From contig JAMWFC010000054.1 in NCBI GenBank assembly GCA_027475525.1, forward strand, positions 1,976,468 to 2,040,467: a stretch of 64,000 nucleotides of DNA, read 5' to 3'. The position numbers and the translations under genes are program-made. Of this stretch, positions 1-11,677 are shown in pieces. The notes beneath the pieces were generated by a model. The model made no database searches and was not told the origin of the DNA. It was given only the letters and a program-made list of their open reading frames with translations. This DNA is from Macrolepiota albuminosa (Eukaryota > Basidiomycota > Agaricomycetes > Agaricales > Agaricaceae). How positions within the stretch are numbered: the first letter of the stretch is position 1; every line of letters starts with the position of its first letter.

Positions 1-129
1 ACTACTAGGCCTCTAGCATATACCATTTATTGACTTTGGAGGATTAGAAGACCAAGGGCTCAGGGCACTAGCACAATGGCGGGGACACGACTTTGAACAA
101 ATCCCGATCAGTTCCATAAAGGAGTTAGC
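1..129. other. unassigned sequence left of solo LTR
   Basis: No gene is recognisable. The last five bases (125-129, TTAGC) are the left copy of the target-site duplication of the solo LTR that follows. Confidence 0.5.
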
Positions 130-902
130 TGTCACGACCCATCACCCGTCACCCCAGCCTGCCACCCCGGCACACCACACGAACCCCGACACGCCCCGAC
201 TCCTCACCCGCACCCTGGGGCCCTCACGGCTCACGCAAGCGCCCACCCAGTCAGGGGACCCACCCCGGCGCCCGCACCCTGCACCCCGGGCCCCGTCGAT
301 CGCCCAGCTTCCCATCCTGTACCAACCAACGGGGCCCGACCGATCCCCCGGCGCCACACCCGCACCCGGACAATACGCCGCACAGGACCCAACCGGGACA
401 ATACAGCGCACAGGACTGGACACGCGAAGCCTAGCTCCGGAACTTACCCAGGCGCCCCGGACCTTAACCGCCGAAGGTATATAGCTGGTAGCCAGTAAAC
501 CGTTACGGTAGTCTTGATATTGCTATAAACTCGTCTCTATACTCTCTTGTCTATTTCGTACTTGTCTCAATCTATCTGTCTTACTCTCTCAAGTCTCCCG
601 ACCTTCTAAAAGTCTCACTTCAGTTCTAACTTAGTCTCCCGGTTCCAGTCTCAGTCTCCTGGTCTCAGTCTCTTTCTCCGATCACCCCTCTGCCCTAGCA
701 AGGCTCTGCCCACTCCCGCCCCGTATTCCGGACTTAGCCCGGGATCCTGCTCTACCTCCTCCTACGAACTCCGGCGCTCCGTAGCCACCCCGCGCCCTAC
801 CCAAAACTCCAGAACTCACCCGGAGACTCTCTGTAGACTTCGAGTCTGCCTAGTAAGGACCTGCTTGCCCCCGGAGGCCCCCGTTGTCAGCGGAACCTGA
901 CA
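130..902. mobile_element. solo LTR of an LTR retrotransposon
   Basis: The 773-bp segment begins TGTCACGACC and ends GAACCTGACA, so it has the TG...CA ends of LTRs and a perfect 5-bp terminal inverted repeat TGTCA/TGACA. It is flanked on both sides by TTAGC (125-129 and 903-907), a 5-bp target-site duplication as made by Ty3/Gypsy and Copia integrases. A TATA-like GTATATAG lies near 477 and is followed by a long CT-rich tract, as in an LTR promoter and R/U5 region. No internal coding region or second LTR adjoins it, so it is a solo LTR left by LTR-LTR recombination. The first 300 bp are markedly GC-rich compared with the flanks; the open frame there is not a gene. Confidence 0.85.
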
Positions 903-3900
903 TTAGCATTAGATGCTGCCATTGGACGAGGCACTTCAATCAGAAGTCTAAAGAATCAGCAGCGACAGAACAGGATATACTCTAGCCTGACATTTTATTC
1001 ATCAAGAATTGATACCAGATTTAGCGCCGGCAGCAGAACTCACAGCGTCTGTTGAGGATTTTCCGATCATACCCTGCTAAGGCCTGGCCAATCAGAATTA
1101 CACTAAAAAGTGAGCAGACTCATACAAAGTTTAAGTCAGTTTAGAGTCGCCGTGGCCAATGGGCTATAATGCCGTTGGTCGCCATTGTCCTATGGGTGCC
1201 AGTTGCCGTTGACAGGTCACCGTTACCTACAACCACGAGGAGAGGCGCTAATTGGTAGTGCCATGAATGGACTTATTTTAAAAATATAGTAGCGCTGATA
1301 GGACCCCATACAGGATCAGCGCATCAATGGCAGGCTACGGCAATGCGGCACCAGCTCAGGATACCTTAGCGCGTGCTAATTAACCAATTTTGGCGATATT
1401 TGACGGCCAGGTATGGCAAGAAGCAGGTCCGATCAATGATAGCGCTGACGGCAGTAAGAATGACAACTGACAGATGGCATCAGTCACTGACGACAGTGCT
1501 TAGCGAGAAGATTGATGATCTATCAAAAACTGATGGACAGCTTGGTGTTTGCCTTGGCGTCTGACATTGCTTAGCGCCTTGATTTGGTGCCTGACATTGC
1601 TAAGCATTTTGGACAGACAGAAGGGTGATGGATTGATGGTTTAGCATCACGATCTGCCACCTGGCGTTGCTAAGGGTCTTGAATGGACGGTAGGGATCTG
1701 AAACTGTTGGAGCTACCCCTATAAAATTTTCTAGTTTACCGCACTTTGGCAATGGTTAGTCACTGGCGACGGTGAACTCCTTGTAGTATAAAAAGTACTT
1801 ACGGACTTGTACATACGCAACCAAGAACAGAGTTTCCTGCCCTCTTACTCCAGTCTCCCTTACGGTCCAAATCTCATTTATGGTCAGCAATGTCAAAGTT
1901 ATCGGCAGTTGCAGACTCTCACTAACACTTGACACACTCGCGCCTTGCAGCTATGGCAGGCATTAACAATGCTTAGACCTCGCTAAGCTTACCGTGTTCT
2001 TGCCGCTCCCATTGCCGTGTTCACTTACCGCTTCTTTCATAGGTGCTTTACATTAGCGCTTGACATTTGCTGACCTTTTTCTGACTTTACTTTATTTTCA
2101 TAGGCGCGTTCTCTGGGACCTGCCCAGGACTCCCCTCATCACTTTTAGCATGCCCAACGCAAGTTTTTGGTACGGTAACACTATTACTATATTTGTTACT
2201 GACCAAACTTTGGGCGTCATCAGCGCATAGTATAAAAGATAGCTACTCTGGATGTACATAGCAACGAATCGTAATCTCTTGAGCACCCAAGTTACACTCA
2301 GCATTCAAATTGCGCTAGCTTGCTTGAACCTTGTCACTAAGTTGGGCACTAGCTTTGTTTATCTCATCTTCGTCATTTACGGTGCTACCTATGGGCACAC
2401 TATGCCACGCTATTTGCCTTTTCTTCTATATCTCTGTGTAAATTACGACGCTTACCGTTTGCCAGGTAGCATGCAAGGCGCTATCATCTAGCACGTTGTA
2501 TTATCACCTTTGCTCGAGCACACCGGGACTCTGTCAGGACTCCTCATAACTATGCATGCCAAGTGCTGGAGACAGCGTTGTACTGCATATACATCCAGCG
2601 CATCCAACTACAGTTGGCGTCATCAGTGTCATTGAAAGCATGGCAATTGTTCTGCTGCTGGAGCAGCAGGCATTGGTGATTGCCAATGGTGGCCTTATGC
2701 CACCCATCCTACTCAGCAAGAGACTGGAGAGTTCTGTAATGGTTGAGGCATTGAAGCCTCTCATTATTGATGGCCATGGCTTCCTGTTGAAGCCAATAGT
2801 TGGCAAAGAAAATGTGGGCCAGAAAAGTGACCCCACAGGTATATGCATGGTCAGCCTAGCTGATCGGGATCTGGTTGTGAATAAGGACATATAACGTGTT
2901 CGAGGTGGTAAACATGGAGGAAGATGCCTCTGAAATGTTGACAGGTTGAGCCTCAAAAGTTGGGACTCAAGAATCAAGAGGCTTGAATGGCTGCCCTGTA
3001 ACTGCCTTGTAGTCAGCAATGGCCTCCTTGTAGAGGCTGGGCCATGCAAATATGTAGGCCAGGTGCCTATGCACCATGGACTTAGATGGGCAGCTGGCAC
3101 AAAGAACACAAATAAGCACAAACCTAAAAAGGCTGTTATGCATGGCATGGTCTATGGCCAGACCAGTCCACACATTAGATGTCCCAGGATGCCCATATAG
3201 AAGGGCATAATGATGATGCTCAAAAGTAGATTAGTAGCAGATATGGTTTATGGCTACTGACCTGTACAAAATGTGTTTGGGTGCACTAAGGATTGAGGGA
3301 GTCTCAGGCAGTTCCCAGAGAACAAGTCAGAAAATAAGTTGAACAGTAAGATTTGGTGAAGGTTGGCCATGAGGGTTGGTAAGGGTGTGTAGTAAGGAAG
3401 ATGCGCTAACAACAAAGTGTGCCTAGATAATAAGGGGATGTAAATATGAGTAAGTGTAGCAGAGGAAGCAGCAAGGAAACTAGAGGCTTAGCAATGACTA
3501 AGCTGTATAATGCCTGCCATATGTGCAAGGCACATAGGTTCTGTAAGCATAACTGTGGCAAGCAGGCTGAGAGTGTTCAGACAGTTCACAACTATGAACT
3601 TAGTTAGCTCAAAAGAAATCTGAACTATGAGATGAACTGAGAGGTGTAAACTGGGGTACTCTGTTCTGTAATAACTAGTGACAATGATAAGTATTTATAG
3701 TGAAAATAAGTTCCCCATCGCTAAGTAGCTAAGGGTTACCAAGGAGCGGTAAACTGTAAGCAATGTAATTAAGTGTCATGCATTAAACTGAATACTGAGA
3801 AATGAAGCAAGAAAGCTGTCCATCTGACTGAGGAAGAGCCAAGAGGCATCAGGTGCCAGAGTAAATGTCAAGCCATCCATTATGAGTAAGTAGCATTATT

Positions 3901-3950
3901 CCTAATTCATGAGCACTGTCGTCGGCTAGCTGTATCATGTGCTTGATTGA
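903..3950. other. repeat-derived region without recognisable gene
   Basis: About 3 kb of mixed composition. Around 1360-2060 variants of CTTAGCG / GCTAAG recur, often after GACATTG, suggesting a degenerate repeat. Two similar stretches near 2108-2155 and 2525-2565 share GGAC/GGGACT..CAGGACTCC..CATGCC. A 204-codon open frame on the minus strand (2534-3148) and a 112-codon frame on the plus strand overlap each other and match no family I recognise; neither is called a gene. Confidence 0.4.
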
Positions 3951-4690
3951 TTGATGCCACCTGTCAATAGTTGCTGGTGGTGTCAGAAGACTCCTCATTC
4001 CTTCCTTCTTTCACTCCCTATTTCTTCACTTTCCTTTCATTCATTTCCTTATTTCTTCTATCATTTTCTCATTTTGCTGTTTCTATTCTCTCAACACTAT
4101 CTGTTAGTACTATTCTCAGCCTTTGAGGTGCTCTGGTTCTTTAGCTATCATTCAGACAAGTGTGGGCTCAACACTATCTGTTAGTACTATTCTCAGCCTT
4201 TGAGGTGCTCTGGTTCTTTAGCTATCATTCAGACAAGTGTGGGCTCTTCAGCACTGCTTCCAGACCACTTATATAAGCTGGAGTTTGCCTTTCTGACTTC
4301 CAAAGTCCAGAGTTCTCCTGCCTTGTTTGTACAGTTGTTTATTTAGGCAATTTTCAAGTTTTTAAGGGTTTTGTTGTACTGTATAGTTGTTTCCCATGCT
4401 TCAGAGGCCCCAGAAGTGTCCAACCTGGCATAGGGAATCCCTAGACTTGTTCTCTTTGGATCTCCCTCTGCCAGGTGAGTAGTTATTATGATATTGTCAG
4501 TATATACTCCAATACACTTTGGATCTCTCTCTGCCAGCTGTGTGACTGAGCCACAGCCTCCAGAGGTCACTCTTACAGCAGAACAAGTCTCTACATTTCA
4601 GTCTGGGAGCCCCCTTCAGCCTGCTTGAGCCCTCTCTTGCCCCTTTAGGTCACTCCCCCACTGGATTACTCCCTGCTCCTCTGTTGCTTC
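3951..4690 (+). mobile_element. probable LTR/leader of a decayed Ty3/Gypsy element
   Basis: A CT-rich run is followed by a TATA box (TATATAAG near 4270) about 420 bp upstream of the gag-like remnant that begins at 4692. TGTCAGAAGACTCC near 3976 could be an LTR start. I found no second LTR and no clear primer-binding site, so LTR borders are not assigned. The segment also contains the 77-bp duplication at 4090-4243, listed separately. Confidence 0.35.
4090..4243. repeat. exact 77-bp tandem duplication (probable assembly joint)
   Basis: Bases 4090-4166 are repeated without a mismatch at 4167-4243. The border can be rotated by up to 3 nt. The same period occurs at four other places in the window, so this is most simply an unmerged contig overlap of k=77. 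Confidence 0.9.
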
Positions 4691-4691
4691 T

Positions 4692-5075
4692 ATGACCCAA
4701 CCAGCCTCCTCAGGTGCTCCCCTGGATGCTTCTGCCCCTCAGGATGATGCCTGGGGTTGCTTGCTTGGGAGACTCAGGTGCAGACTACTCAAGCTTCTCT
4801 CACCCTCCACACCACTGAACTTGCTGAATTATGTCAGGCCACAGACACTATCTCCCATTCCCTTCAGGCCCCCTTAGAGTGCCTCCCTCTCACTCCTACC
4901 CCTCTCCAGGCACCTCCAGTTAGGGCTGACACACCTCCAGTCCCCCGCTTTCAGGCCTCCCCCCCCCAGTTCATGCCAACATTCCTTGCCCAGCACTACC
5001 AGATGCATTCAATGGTGACCGAGCAATGGGTGAGCATTTCCTGCAGTCATGCATCACCTATATTTAGCTCAGTAG
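4692..5075 (+). pseudogene. decayed Ty3/Gypsy Gag N-terminal region
   Basis: Reading across frames gives the pattern of basidiomycete Gypsy Gag. A heptad-like segment with WETQVQTTQ and TTELAELC is followed by a proline-rich linker (PPVPRFQASPPQ) and then the Gag core start LPDAFNGDRAMGEHFLQSC, followed by ITYI. The core start is in a different frame from the linker, and a TAG stop follows ITYI directly. The N-terminal codons from ATG 4692 are also in another frame than WETQV. There are therefore at least two frameshifts and one nonsense mutation, and no protease, RT or integrase follows. It is a dead fragment. The family assignment comes from remembered motif patterns, not a search. Confidence 0.7.
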
Positions 5076-5079
5076 TGAC

Positions 5080-6150
5080 ACATGCTACTCTCCACCCTTT
5101 CTACTGAGTCTAACTGCTAGTCATAACAGAACCACTAGTGCCTCCAATGAGGTTTTGACAAGACTTGTCTGAATGATAACTAGAGAATCAGAGCACCTCA
5201 GAAGCTGGAAGTAGTACTAATAGATTGATTAAGAAGAATAGAAGGAAGGCTACATGGCAAGACATAGTTGGATTTTTAATATGAGGCATTGGGACAGGAT
5301 TCAGATTAACACTATTATCAGATAGAGCTAGAGCTTTGGGAATATAATGATATAAAAAAGGATATGATGCTTTTTATATGTAGAAATTGTAAGTTAGGAC
5401 AACTTATTGGGACTTTGAGAAAGGTAATATGCTTGCACACAATTCTGACTAGATTCTATTGCATAGTCTGGCATGCTGGATTGTGTTCCATAGTATAGAA
5501 GAGATTAAAGCAGATGTCTGGTCTGGAGGATTAAAACCAGTGATGAACATGTATAATGTAGATTTTTTCCAAGCAGTCTCCTATCTATAGGAGATTTGAA
5601 AGATATCAGCCAGTCATGCATTTCAACAAAAAATTGACCATGACCTTTCAAATAACAGAGAATTGTTCATGGCTTCTAATATAAACAATATGAGGGTTAG
5701 GTTGTCAGTAGAGACATGGTGTTTTACATGGTGTTGTTGGTGAGTTGTAATAACTAGTGTTGAATTGGCAGATAATATGTCATGTATCCAGTGATTTAAA
5801 AGGCTTGTCATTAATATGCATTTAAAGGCAGAAAGGAATTCTCCTTGTTTTGTTACACTGTCAACAATAAACAGATCTATAAAGCTATACACTGTTTTAA
5901 TGTGATAAGAGACATTTGACTGAGCAGAGCAGTCTAGAGCTATTATAGAGTTAGAAAAATAATAAGCCTTTATTAAAACCTTGTAGTTCAAGCATATCAA
6001 ACTCCTTTTTTTGATCATACTGTAGAATCAATAGAATTTGTTTCTCCCTTGCTACTCATATCTGAACCTTGTGCTATAAGAAAGATTCACCTTTCTGAGC
6101 AACCTTCTGCCTGTCTTCTGCTTCTTACCCCACCACAAATGATCACAGCA
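5080..6150. other. AT-rich region, no gene recognised
   Basis: The sequence after the gag relic is AT-rich and stop-rich. A 131-codon open frame on the minus strand (5623-6018) has no motif I recognise and is most likely chance or relic coding. No repeats with clear borders are seen. Confidence 0.4.
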
Positions 6151-6158
6151 CCCATCAA

Positions 6159-6664
6159 TTGCCACCCATACCTGAACCCACACCTGAACTGCAAGATTCA
6201 ATACCCTTGCTTCCCTCAAATTCAACTCCTAATCCTAGAAATGCCAATGCCAGTAATGGATTTGACCACAAAGAGCCAAGGACATGTTTTGAACAAAAGC
6301 AGAAGACAAAAGACTTTATATCACTGTTGGCAGAGTGCATATGCGGTTTTGTGGTCTCCGAGATGGAGAGGAGCAAAGCAATCCAGTGCAAACACGATTC
6401 ATGTGAAACTTGATGGGTATGACCTCATGTTATTTACTCCAATCACTCGCCTGCTCCTTCAAGTACCATCAACACTGCATAGACTTAGAGTGTAGAGTGA
6501 ATGGGTGGACGTGTGAAGCTTGCAAAGCTAACAAACGGGTAGTGGAAAATGACGACTGGCTGGTGATTCCCGGTGATCCGATTACCCTATTTGGAATATT
6601 AAGTAAACAGATAGGTAGGTCACTCAGGACAGCCCTTACAAAAAATCCGACGCGGTATGTTTAA
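6159..6664 (+). pseudogene. PHD-finger protein fragment with premature stop
   Basis: The first exon, from ATG 6159, is proline/asparagine-rich and leads into a zinc-binding pattern CIC-GF...QCKHDSC. After a 47-nt GT-AG intron (6417-6463) the second exon continues YHQHC...WTCEAC. Together these are the C4-H-C3 ligands of a PHD finger, a module that reads histone tails and is also found in some transposon proteins. Between CET and WYHQHC lies an in-frame TGA (6411-6413), so the finger cannot be made whole unless this is a sequencing error or readthrough. The frame stays open to 6664 with no further recognisable domain. The spliced reading and intact ligand spacing argue for a once-real gene; the stop argues for a pseudogene. 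Confidence 0.6.
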
Positions 6665-7617
6665 TCTTAATTTTGTTCCCCTTTGGTAAGTCGAAGAGGT
6701 TTATCGTTACGAAATGAGCTGTATCTATGGTAGTGAATCTCAGCTTGCTCCCGAATAACCACAGCACCTGCGAATAGAAGACTTGCATACATTATTCCTT
6801 GCATGCCAAAACTCTCACTTACGGAACTCTTACGCAAGTGAGTGTGGTAAATCACGCAATATTCATAGCTGATCGTATTTCCATAATTTAGGTTCATGTG
6901 CAAGCTCGAAATTCTATTTTGGTTTGATCTACACATTTTCAGAATTGCGTCGGATTGGACCCGACAAGGAGCTCTTGCCTCAGAAATCCCCAGAACCCGT
7001 TTTCACTGGGATCGATCACACCCTGTCCGTCTCTCGTTCCTCGTGACTGTCAGGCCAACCCGATTTGCAACCGTATCAATCATGCACCGTGGCAATTGCA
7101 CTCTACGTCCGGTTAATTAGACTACCTGAGGTATTTACTTTGAAGCTCTCAAACCCCACTGGCGCTCCCATGGGTGAGTGCTTATTATCTCACAAATAGA
7201 CTCGTAACTGTTCTTCTCAGAGTCTGTTCTCTATCATGTCATCAGTGGTGCCGGCGACCCCACAGTCCGCTCTTTACTTTGCCCAGTGCGTCGTCTAAAA
7301 CTCACCTTTAAGCACCAGCTCACACTTTTATCCATCCGTCTTTGGTTACACTTGACCATTGATGGTAATCAATAGGGAAGACAGGGACTTAATTGTTTTT
7401 GCGCAGGACGACCAATTATGACACACACACCTTTCCAACAAACTCATGCTTCAGGATATTACGATGTTTCAATGTGTAGAAGAACCTTTGTACTCAGTTA
7501 TTTTATGTCGACCTTCTGGAAATACCCTGATTGCTAGCTCTATTCGAGGTCAGTCCTGGTCCGTCATGCCGTATCGAACTTAGCTTATGGTTCCATGCGA
7601 AGAACAAGGGTCACGCA
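6665..7617. other. intergenic region upstream of the phosphoesterase gene
   Basis: No gene is supported. Short open frames (for example 6896-7120) lack any recognisable feature. The 3' end is the promoter of the gene starting at 7659. Confidence 0.5.
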
Positions 7618-7624
7618 TATAAAA
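7618..7624 (+). promoter_or_regulatory. TATA box of the metallophosphoesterase gene
   Basis: TATAAAA lies 35 nt before the ATG at 7659. Such short leaders are common in basidiomycete genes. Confidence 0.6.
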
Positions 7625-7658
7625 ATGCTCGCAAATACTGTTTCTGTCAAACCTCATC

Positions 7659-10527
7659 ATGAAGACTGCGGTTGTCATCCGAGCTCTGTCAACTATCGCT
7701 GCAGCGTACGCTTGCATCGACGGACACCACGATCATTTCTCTGCTCGTCGCTGGAATGATCCCTCCATAGTCACACCTCCCTCACGTCCTCTGGAATGGG
7801 GTGACATCAATATCATACATACTACCGATTCGCACGGATGGTTGCTCGGACACCAGAAGTCGGCTTTTCCTGAACCAAACTACAGGTGAGTGAATAGGAG
7901 CGGAATGGGCAAAAGGCTCTGATCGACGCGTCCTGGAAAGTGGCGATTTGGGAGAGTTCGCCTCGTTCGTTGCTCACATGAAAGAACTTGCTAATGTGAG
8001 TCAATTCGGTTGTCATTGCCCTTTTGTAAGTTACTGGCGCCTATGATCATACTAGCAAAAGGACGTCGACTTGCTGCTGGTTGATTCTGGTGATCTTCAC
8101 GACGGTGAGAAAAGCTGTTCATTCTTCACCTCACTTAACTTTTTCGTTATCTAGGTACTGGTTTGACTGACGGGTTCCCTCCCGGTGGCGTTAATGCCCA
8201 CGATGTGCGTGATGACATGTGCAGTCAAAGTGACTGACACTTTCTCCACTATCAGTCGAACAAATTTTTCTCCCAGTTACCATACGACCTGCTTGCAATA
8301 GGCAAGTATGTAGTACTTTTGAATCTCTATTGACAGTTAACTTCCTCATATACATTCATTTAAAGTCATGAACTGTATAAGTACGAGAACACGTTGGATA
8401 TGTAAGCTTTGACACCTACTCTTTGCTAATCCTCTTACCTATAGCACCCACCAGGCATTTAAATTTTGCTCCGAAGTTCAAAGGACGTTATCTTTCTTCT
8501 AACGCAAACATCACCCTCCCCGATGAGCATGGTAACATCGTTAATGTCCCCGTCGGCGGTAGATCCATTGTCCCTTGGCTAGTATATTCTAAAGCACTGA
8601 CGTGTAAACCGCAGATCGATATGCCAAGTTCAAGACTCGGAAGTATGTGTGACCCCCTGTACTTCAGCGTTGCCCTACTAACGACTTGCTTGCAGAGGTC
8701 GTCAGATTACGTCTTTGGGCGTCCTTTTTGATTTCACTGCTTTCGATGCCAACACCACTGTACAGAAGGTAGAAGACATGGTTAAGGAACAATGGGTACC
8801 GACATTCAGTAGCTGTTGATGTTTCCTTCCAGGATGCTGATCTCTGGTCCAGTTTGCTGAAGCTATCGAGGAAGAGCCGGACTTGTTCCTGCTCTCTGGG
8901 TGAGTCTTGTTTTTGCTACTTCTTTCCGAATGCTGATCGATTTAAAGTCACATGCCCGTCCAAAGAGATAATTGTACGTCTCTTGTGAAGCTCATTGCGT
9001 ACATGTCTATAGAAAGAACACTCAGGGCCCCTTGTATTCAACGCCATTCGTGCTGTTCACCCTTATACACCCATCCTCATCTTCGGTGGTATATATAATC
9101 TCGTTCAAGGACCTGCCCTTGCTAATGTTATATAGGCCACACCCATATTCGTGACTGCAGTACGTCGATTACTTTGCTATCTAGCACAACATGGTGATGC
9201 CATTATAGTGCAACTGGACGGTCGTTCGATGTCACTTGAGAGTGGACGCTACATGGAGACTGTCGGTATGATACTTCCGTACATTTATGGACCGAACATT
9301 GAAATCCCCCCCCAATTTCTTGTAGGTTGGATGTGTACGTAAAAAGCCCTTCTCACTTCATCTACCTGCCACTGTTCCTTTCTAGCTGCGAAACTGGATG
9401 ATTACCGTGATACAAAGAACTCTGGGTCGAAGCCTCAGGATATCAAATTTTCTCGCAGGTACTTGGATCCTAATCGTGTGACCTACCAGGTTAGTGATTT
9501 GTTAATTAATTATTTTTTTGTCTTCTATTCTAACTCGTCGATAAGTATCATACAGGAAAGGAGAAAACAGATTTCGATACCGAGTTCGGAAAGTCAATTA
9601 CTGCTGGCCTCAAGGCGTTAGCAGCTACTTTTAATCTTGACTTCCTGTTTGGAACTGCCCCACGCGATTACACTCTCAGCCGGTACGCAACGTACACTGC
9701 CTTTTTTGCTTAACTTATATGCGTCACAGGAATTCTTACCCATCCGAGGGCTCAGCGCTCAGCCTCTTCGTCGCAGATGTGAGCCATAAACTTAGTATGG
9801 TCAATTTTGATTTGATGTTGATAATTCTTCTCGTTCTCCGTAGGCTCTCCCTGTTGCTCTTGCTGTCAACAATAGCCGTGCTTCAACTCCTAACTTGATT
9901 ATCACCAACTCTGGTTCCCTGCGATTTGACATCTACGCTGGTCCATTCACCAGGAACGATCAGTTCACTATCTCTCCCTTCGTTAATCATTTCCAGTACA
10001 TTCCTGGCATCAAGCTTTCCTTAGCGAAAGCAGTCTTGAACGCCCTAAATAATCCCGGTGCCGGGACTAAGAGGAGCTTGATTGAAGCGAGAGAGGCGAT
10101 TGAGTATGGATCGGGAAATATTGATAAAAGGTACAATCAGTGGCTTCTGGCTATGGATGGACGCCACGGCGCTGAGAAGGCACAAAACCTCACTCTTGGT
10201 TATGTCACGACCGATGTAAGTCTATCCCGTTTCTCATAATGTTCATCCAATCTGAGTTATCAGTCTTGTCCTGGCGTTGGTGACGATACGCTTCATGCCC
10301 CTCTACCCTTCTTTGATGCGCCAGACTTCATTGCTTCCAACTACCCGGTCGTTTCGGACGATACCTCTATCGATCTGGTCTTCATTGACTTCATTGGGTC
10401 AGATGTGATCCAAACTCTCAATACTCTCCAGAAGGATAAGGTATATACTGGCGCCGATGCTGTCCTTTACACTTCCGTACTTTCAAACGAAGTTCTCGGT
10501 ATCTATGCTCAGTCAACTTGGAATTGA
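7659..10527 (+). CDS. secreted calcineurin-like metallophosphoesterase / 5'-nucleotidase family
   Basis: Spliced from about 17 exons with 50-60-nt introns, it encodes roughly 600 residues, similar in length to yeast YHR202W, which it resembles. The N-terminus ([20 protein letters not shown]) looks like a signal peptide, so action outside the cell or in the vacuole is likely. The metal-binding motifs of the metallophosphatase superfamily appear in order: [24 protein letters not shown] (the Asn codon is split by an intron ending near 8366), SGHMPV and [10 protein letters not shown]. The second half (NNSRASTPN...[14 protein letters not shown]) fits the 5'-nucleotidase C-terminal domain, where the NSGSLR-like loop binds nucleotide. 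All motifs look intact, so the enzyme should be active; the exact substrate cannot be read from sequence. The stop is TGA at 10525-10527. Several acceptors are non-adjacent (8454, 9025), so exon borders are hand-fitted. Confidence 0.85.
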
Positions 10528-11677
10528 ACGGTGTTTTCAGACCTACGATGGTCGATCATTCCATAGAAAATAGCTCTGTTCCCTAGTGATAGGAAAATTG
10601 GACAATTGGTGCATTGGATTGTAACGCTACGCCTAAGGGGGCACCGAGTCTGTCGTAAGGAGGGAGTTTCACATCAGAAGTGAATTGACTGAAGAGCAAC
10701 GTGGACTACCAGCTTGCTAGCTGGAGGTATTATCAGACAAAGCGACACAGATGAGGACGTTGATCATACCAACAGTCCTCGTAACTGTACAGACATACAT
10801 GGATTTCACGGCTCTACTTATACGATACACCATTTTGCTCCGAGGTCACGCTCTTGTCCTGTAGCGGTGACATGCAGTGTTTGCGCTTGCGAACAAAGGT
10901 TGAACGATGTCACCGCTACAATACAAGTCTGAACTCTAGCCTGAGACTGATGACCTGAGAAAAATGGAAGATATATTCCTCAGTTCTATCTACTCAGATA
11001 TTAGATCCGTAGTTTACCTAGTAAATGTAGTAGCATACTCAGTCGCGTTACTGATATCAGTTAGTAGTACCCCTGGTAAATGCCGTAGATTACGAGGTTC
11101 AGGTAAATTATGTAGTGCAACGAGTCAATGATAACATACCTCAGTTCCTTACGTCCCTATGACGCGACTGAGGTATAACGAACACAAAAGCATTCGGAAG
11201 GGGCGCAGTTGAAGGCACGTTGTCATCAGGCGCATCACGACCACCGCGAGTAACCGGAGATACAACAGCGCTCGGGCCACCTCGTCATTGGTCTGGATAG
11301 ATAAAGAGACAATGGACGAGAATGATATATATTACCTACGAACATCAGGCACCTCAGTTAATTGCACGAAAGACCGAGGGTGAGCCGCTTAACTACATAC
11401 TGTTGGAATATGTAATAACAGAGGTACCATCAACCTCGACAGATTTCTCGTCAATTTATTAGTAGGTAAGGCCACTTTTAGTGACCCTGTCATCGATACA
11501 TACCCCGCAGATTGTATATTGAGAAAATTCGAGATGGAAGTCTGTAATTGAGGTCTAAACATTCAAAGTGTACTTGAGTAGCGCTAGAGTAGGCATGAGG
11601 GCATGGGGATTGAAATATTGAAGACTCGAAATACAAAAAAGTCACATCGTGCTATGGAAAAATCCGACTGTCCAACT
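10528..11677. other. intergenic region with a stem-loop
   Basis: This is the gap between the phosphoesterase and the convergent VHL-like gene. It holds a perfect 14-bp inverted repeat (10860-10873 with 10907-10920, 33-nt loop) and a 10-bp inverted repeat ATACCTCAGT/ACTGAGGTAT (11136-11145 with 11167-11176). It also has degenerate repeats containing GTAAATG and GTAG between 11010 and 11125. No open frame of note is present. Confidence 0.5.

Noticed and set aside
142..423. 93-codon frame in the GC-rich part of the solo LTR
   Set aside because: LTRs are non-coding; the frame comes from high GC content.
2534..3148. 204-codon minus-strand frame in the 5' repeat region
   Set aside because: Overlaps an opposite frame of similar quality, lacks any recognisable domain, and lies in decayed repeat DNA.
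4090..4243. 77-bp duplication as a biological minisatellite or target duplication
   Set aside because: Four more exact duplications with the same period at unrelated sequences make a technical origin far more likely.
5623..6018. 131-codon minus-strand frame as a transposon protein
   Set aside because: AT-rich, without any catalytic or structural motif I can name, so not annotated as a gene.
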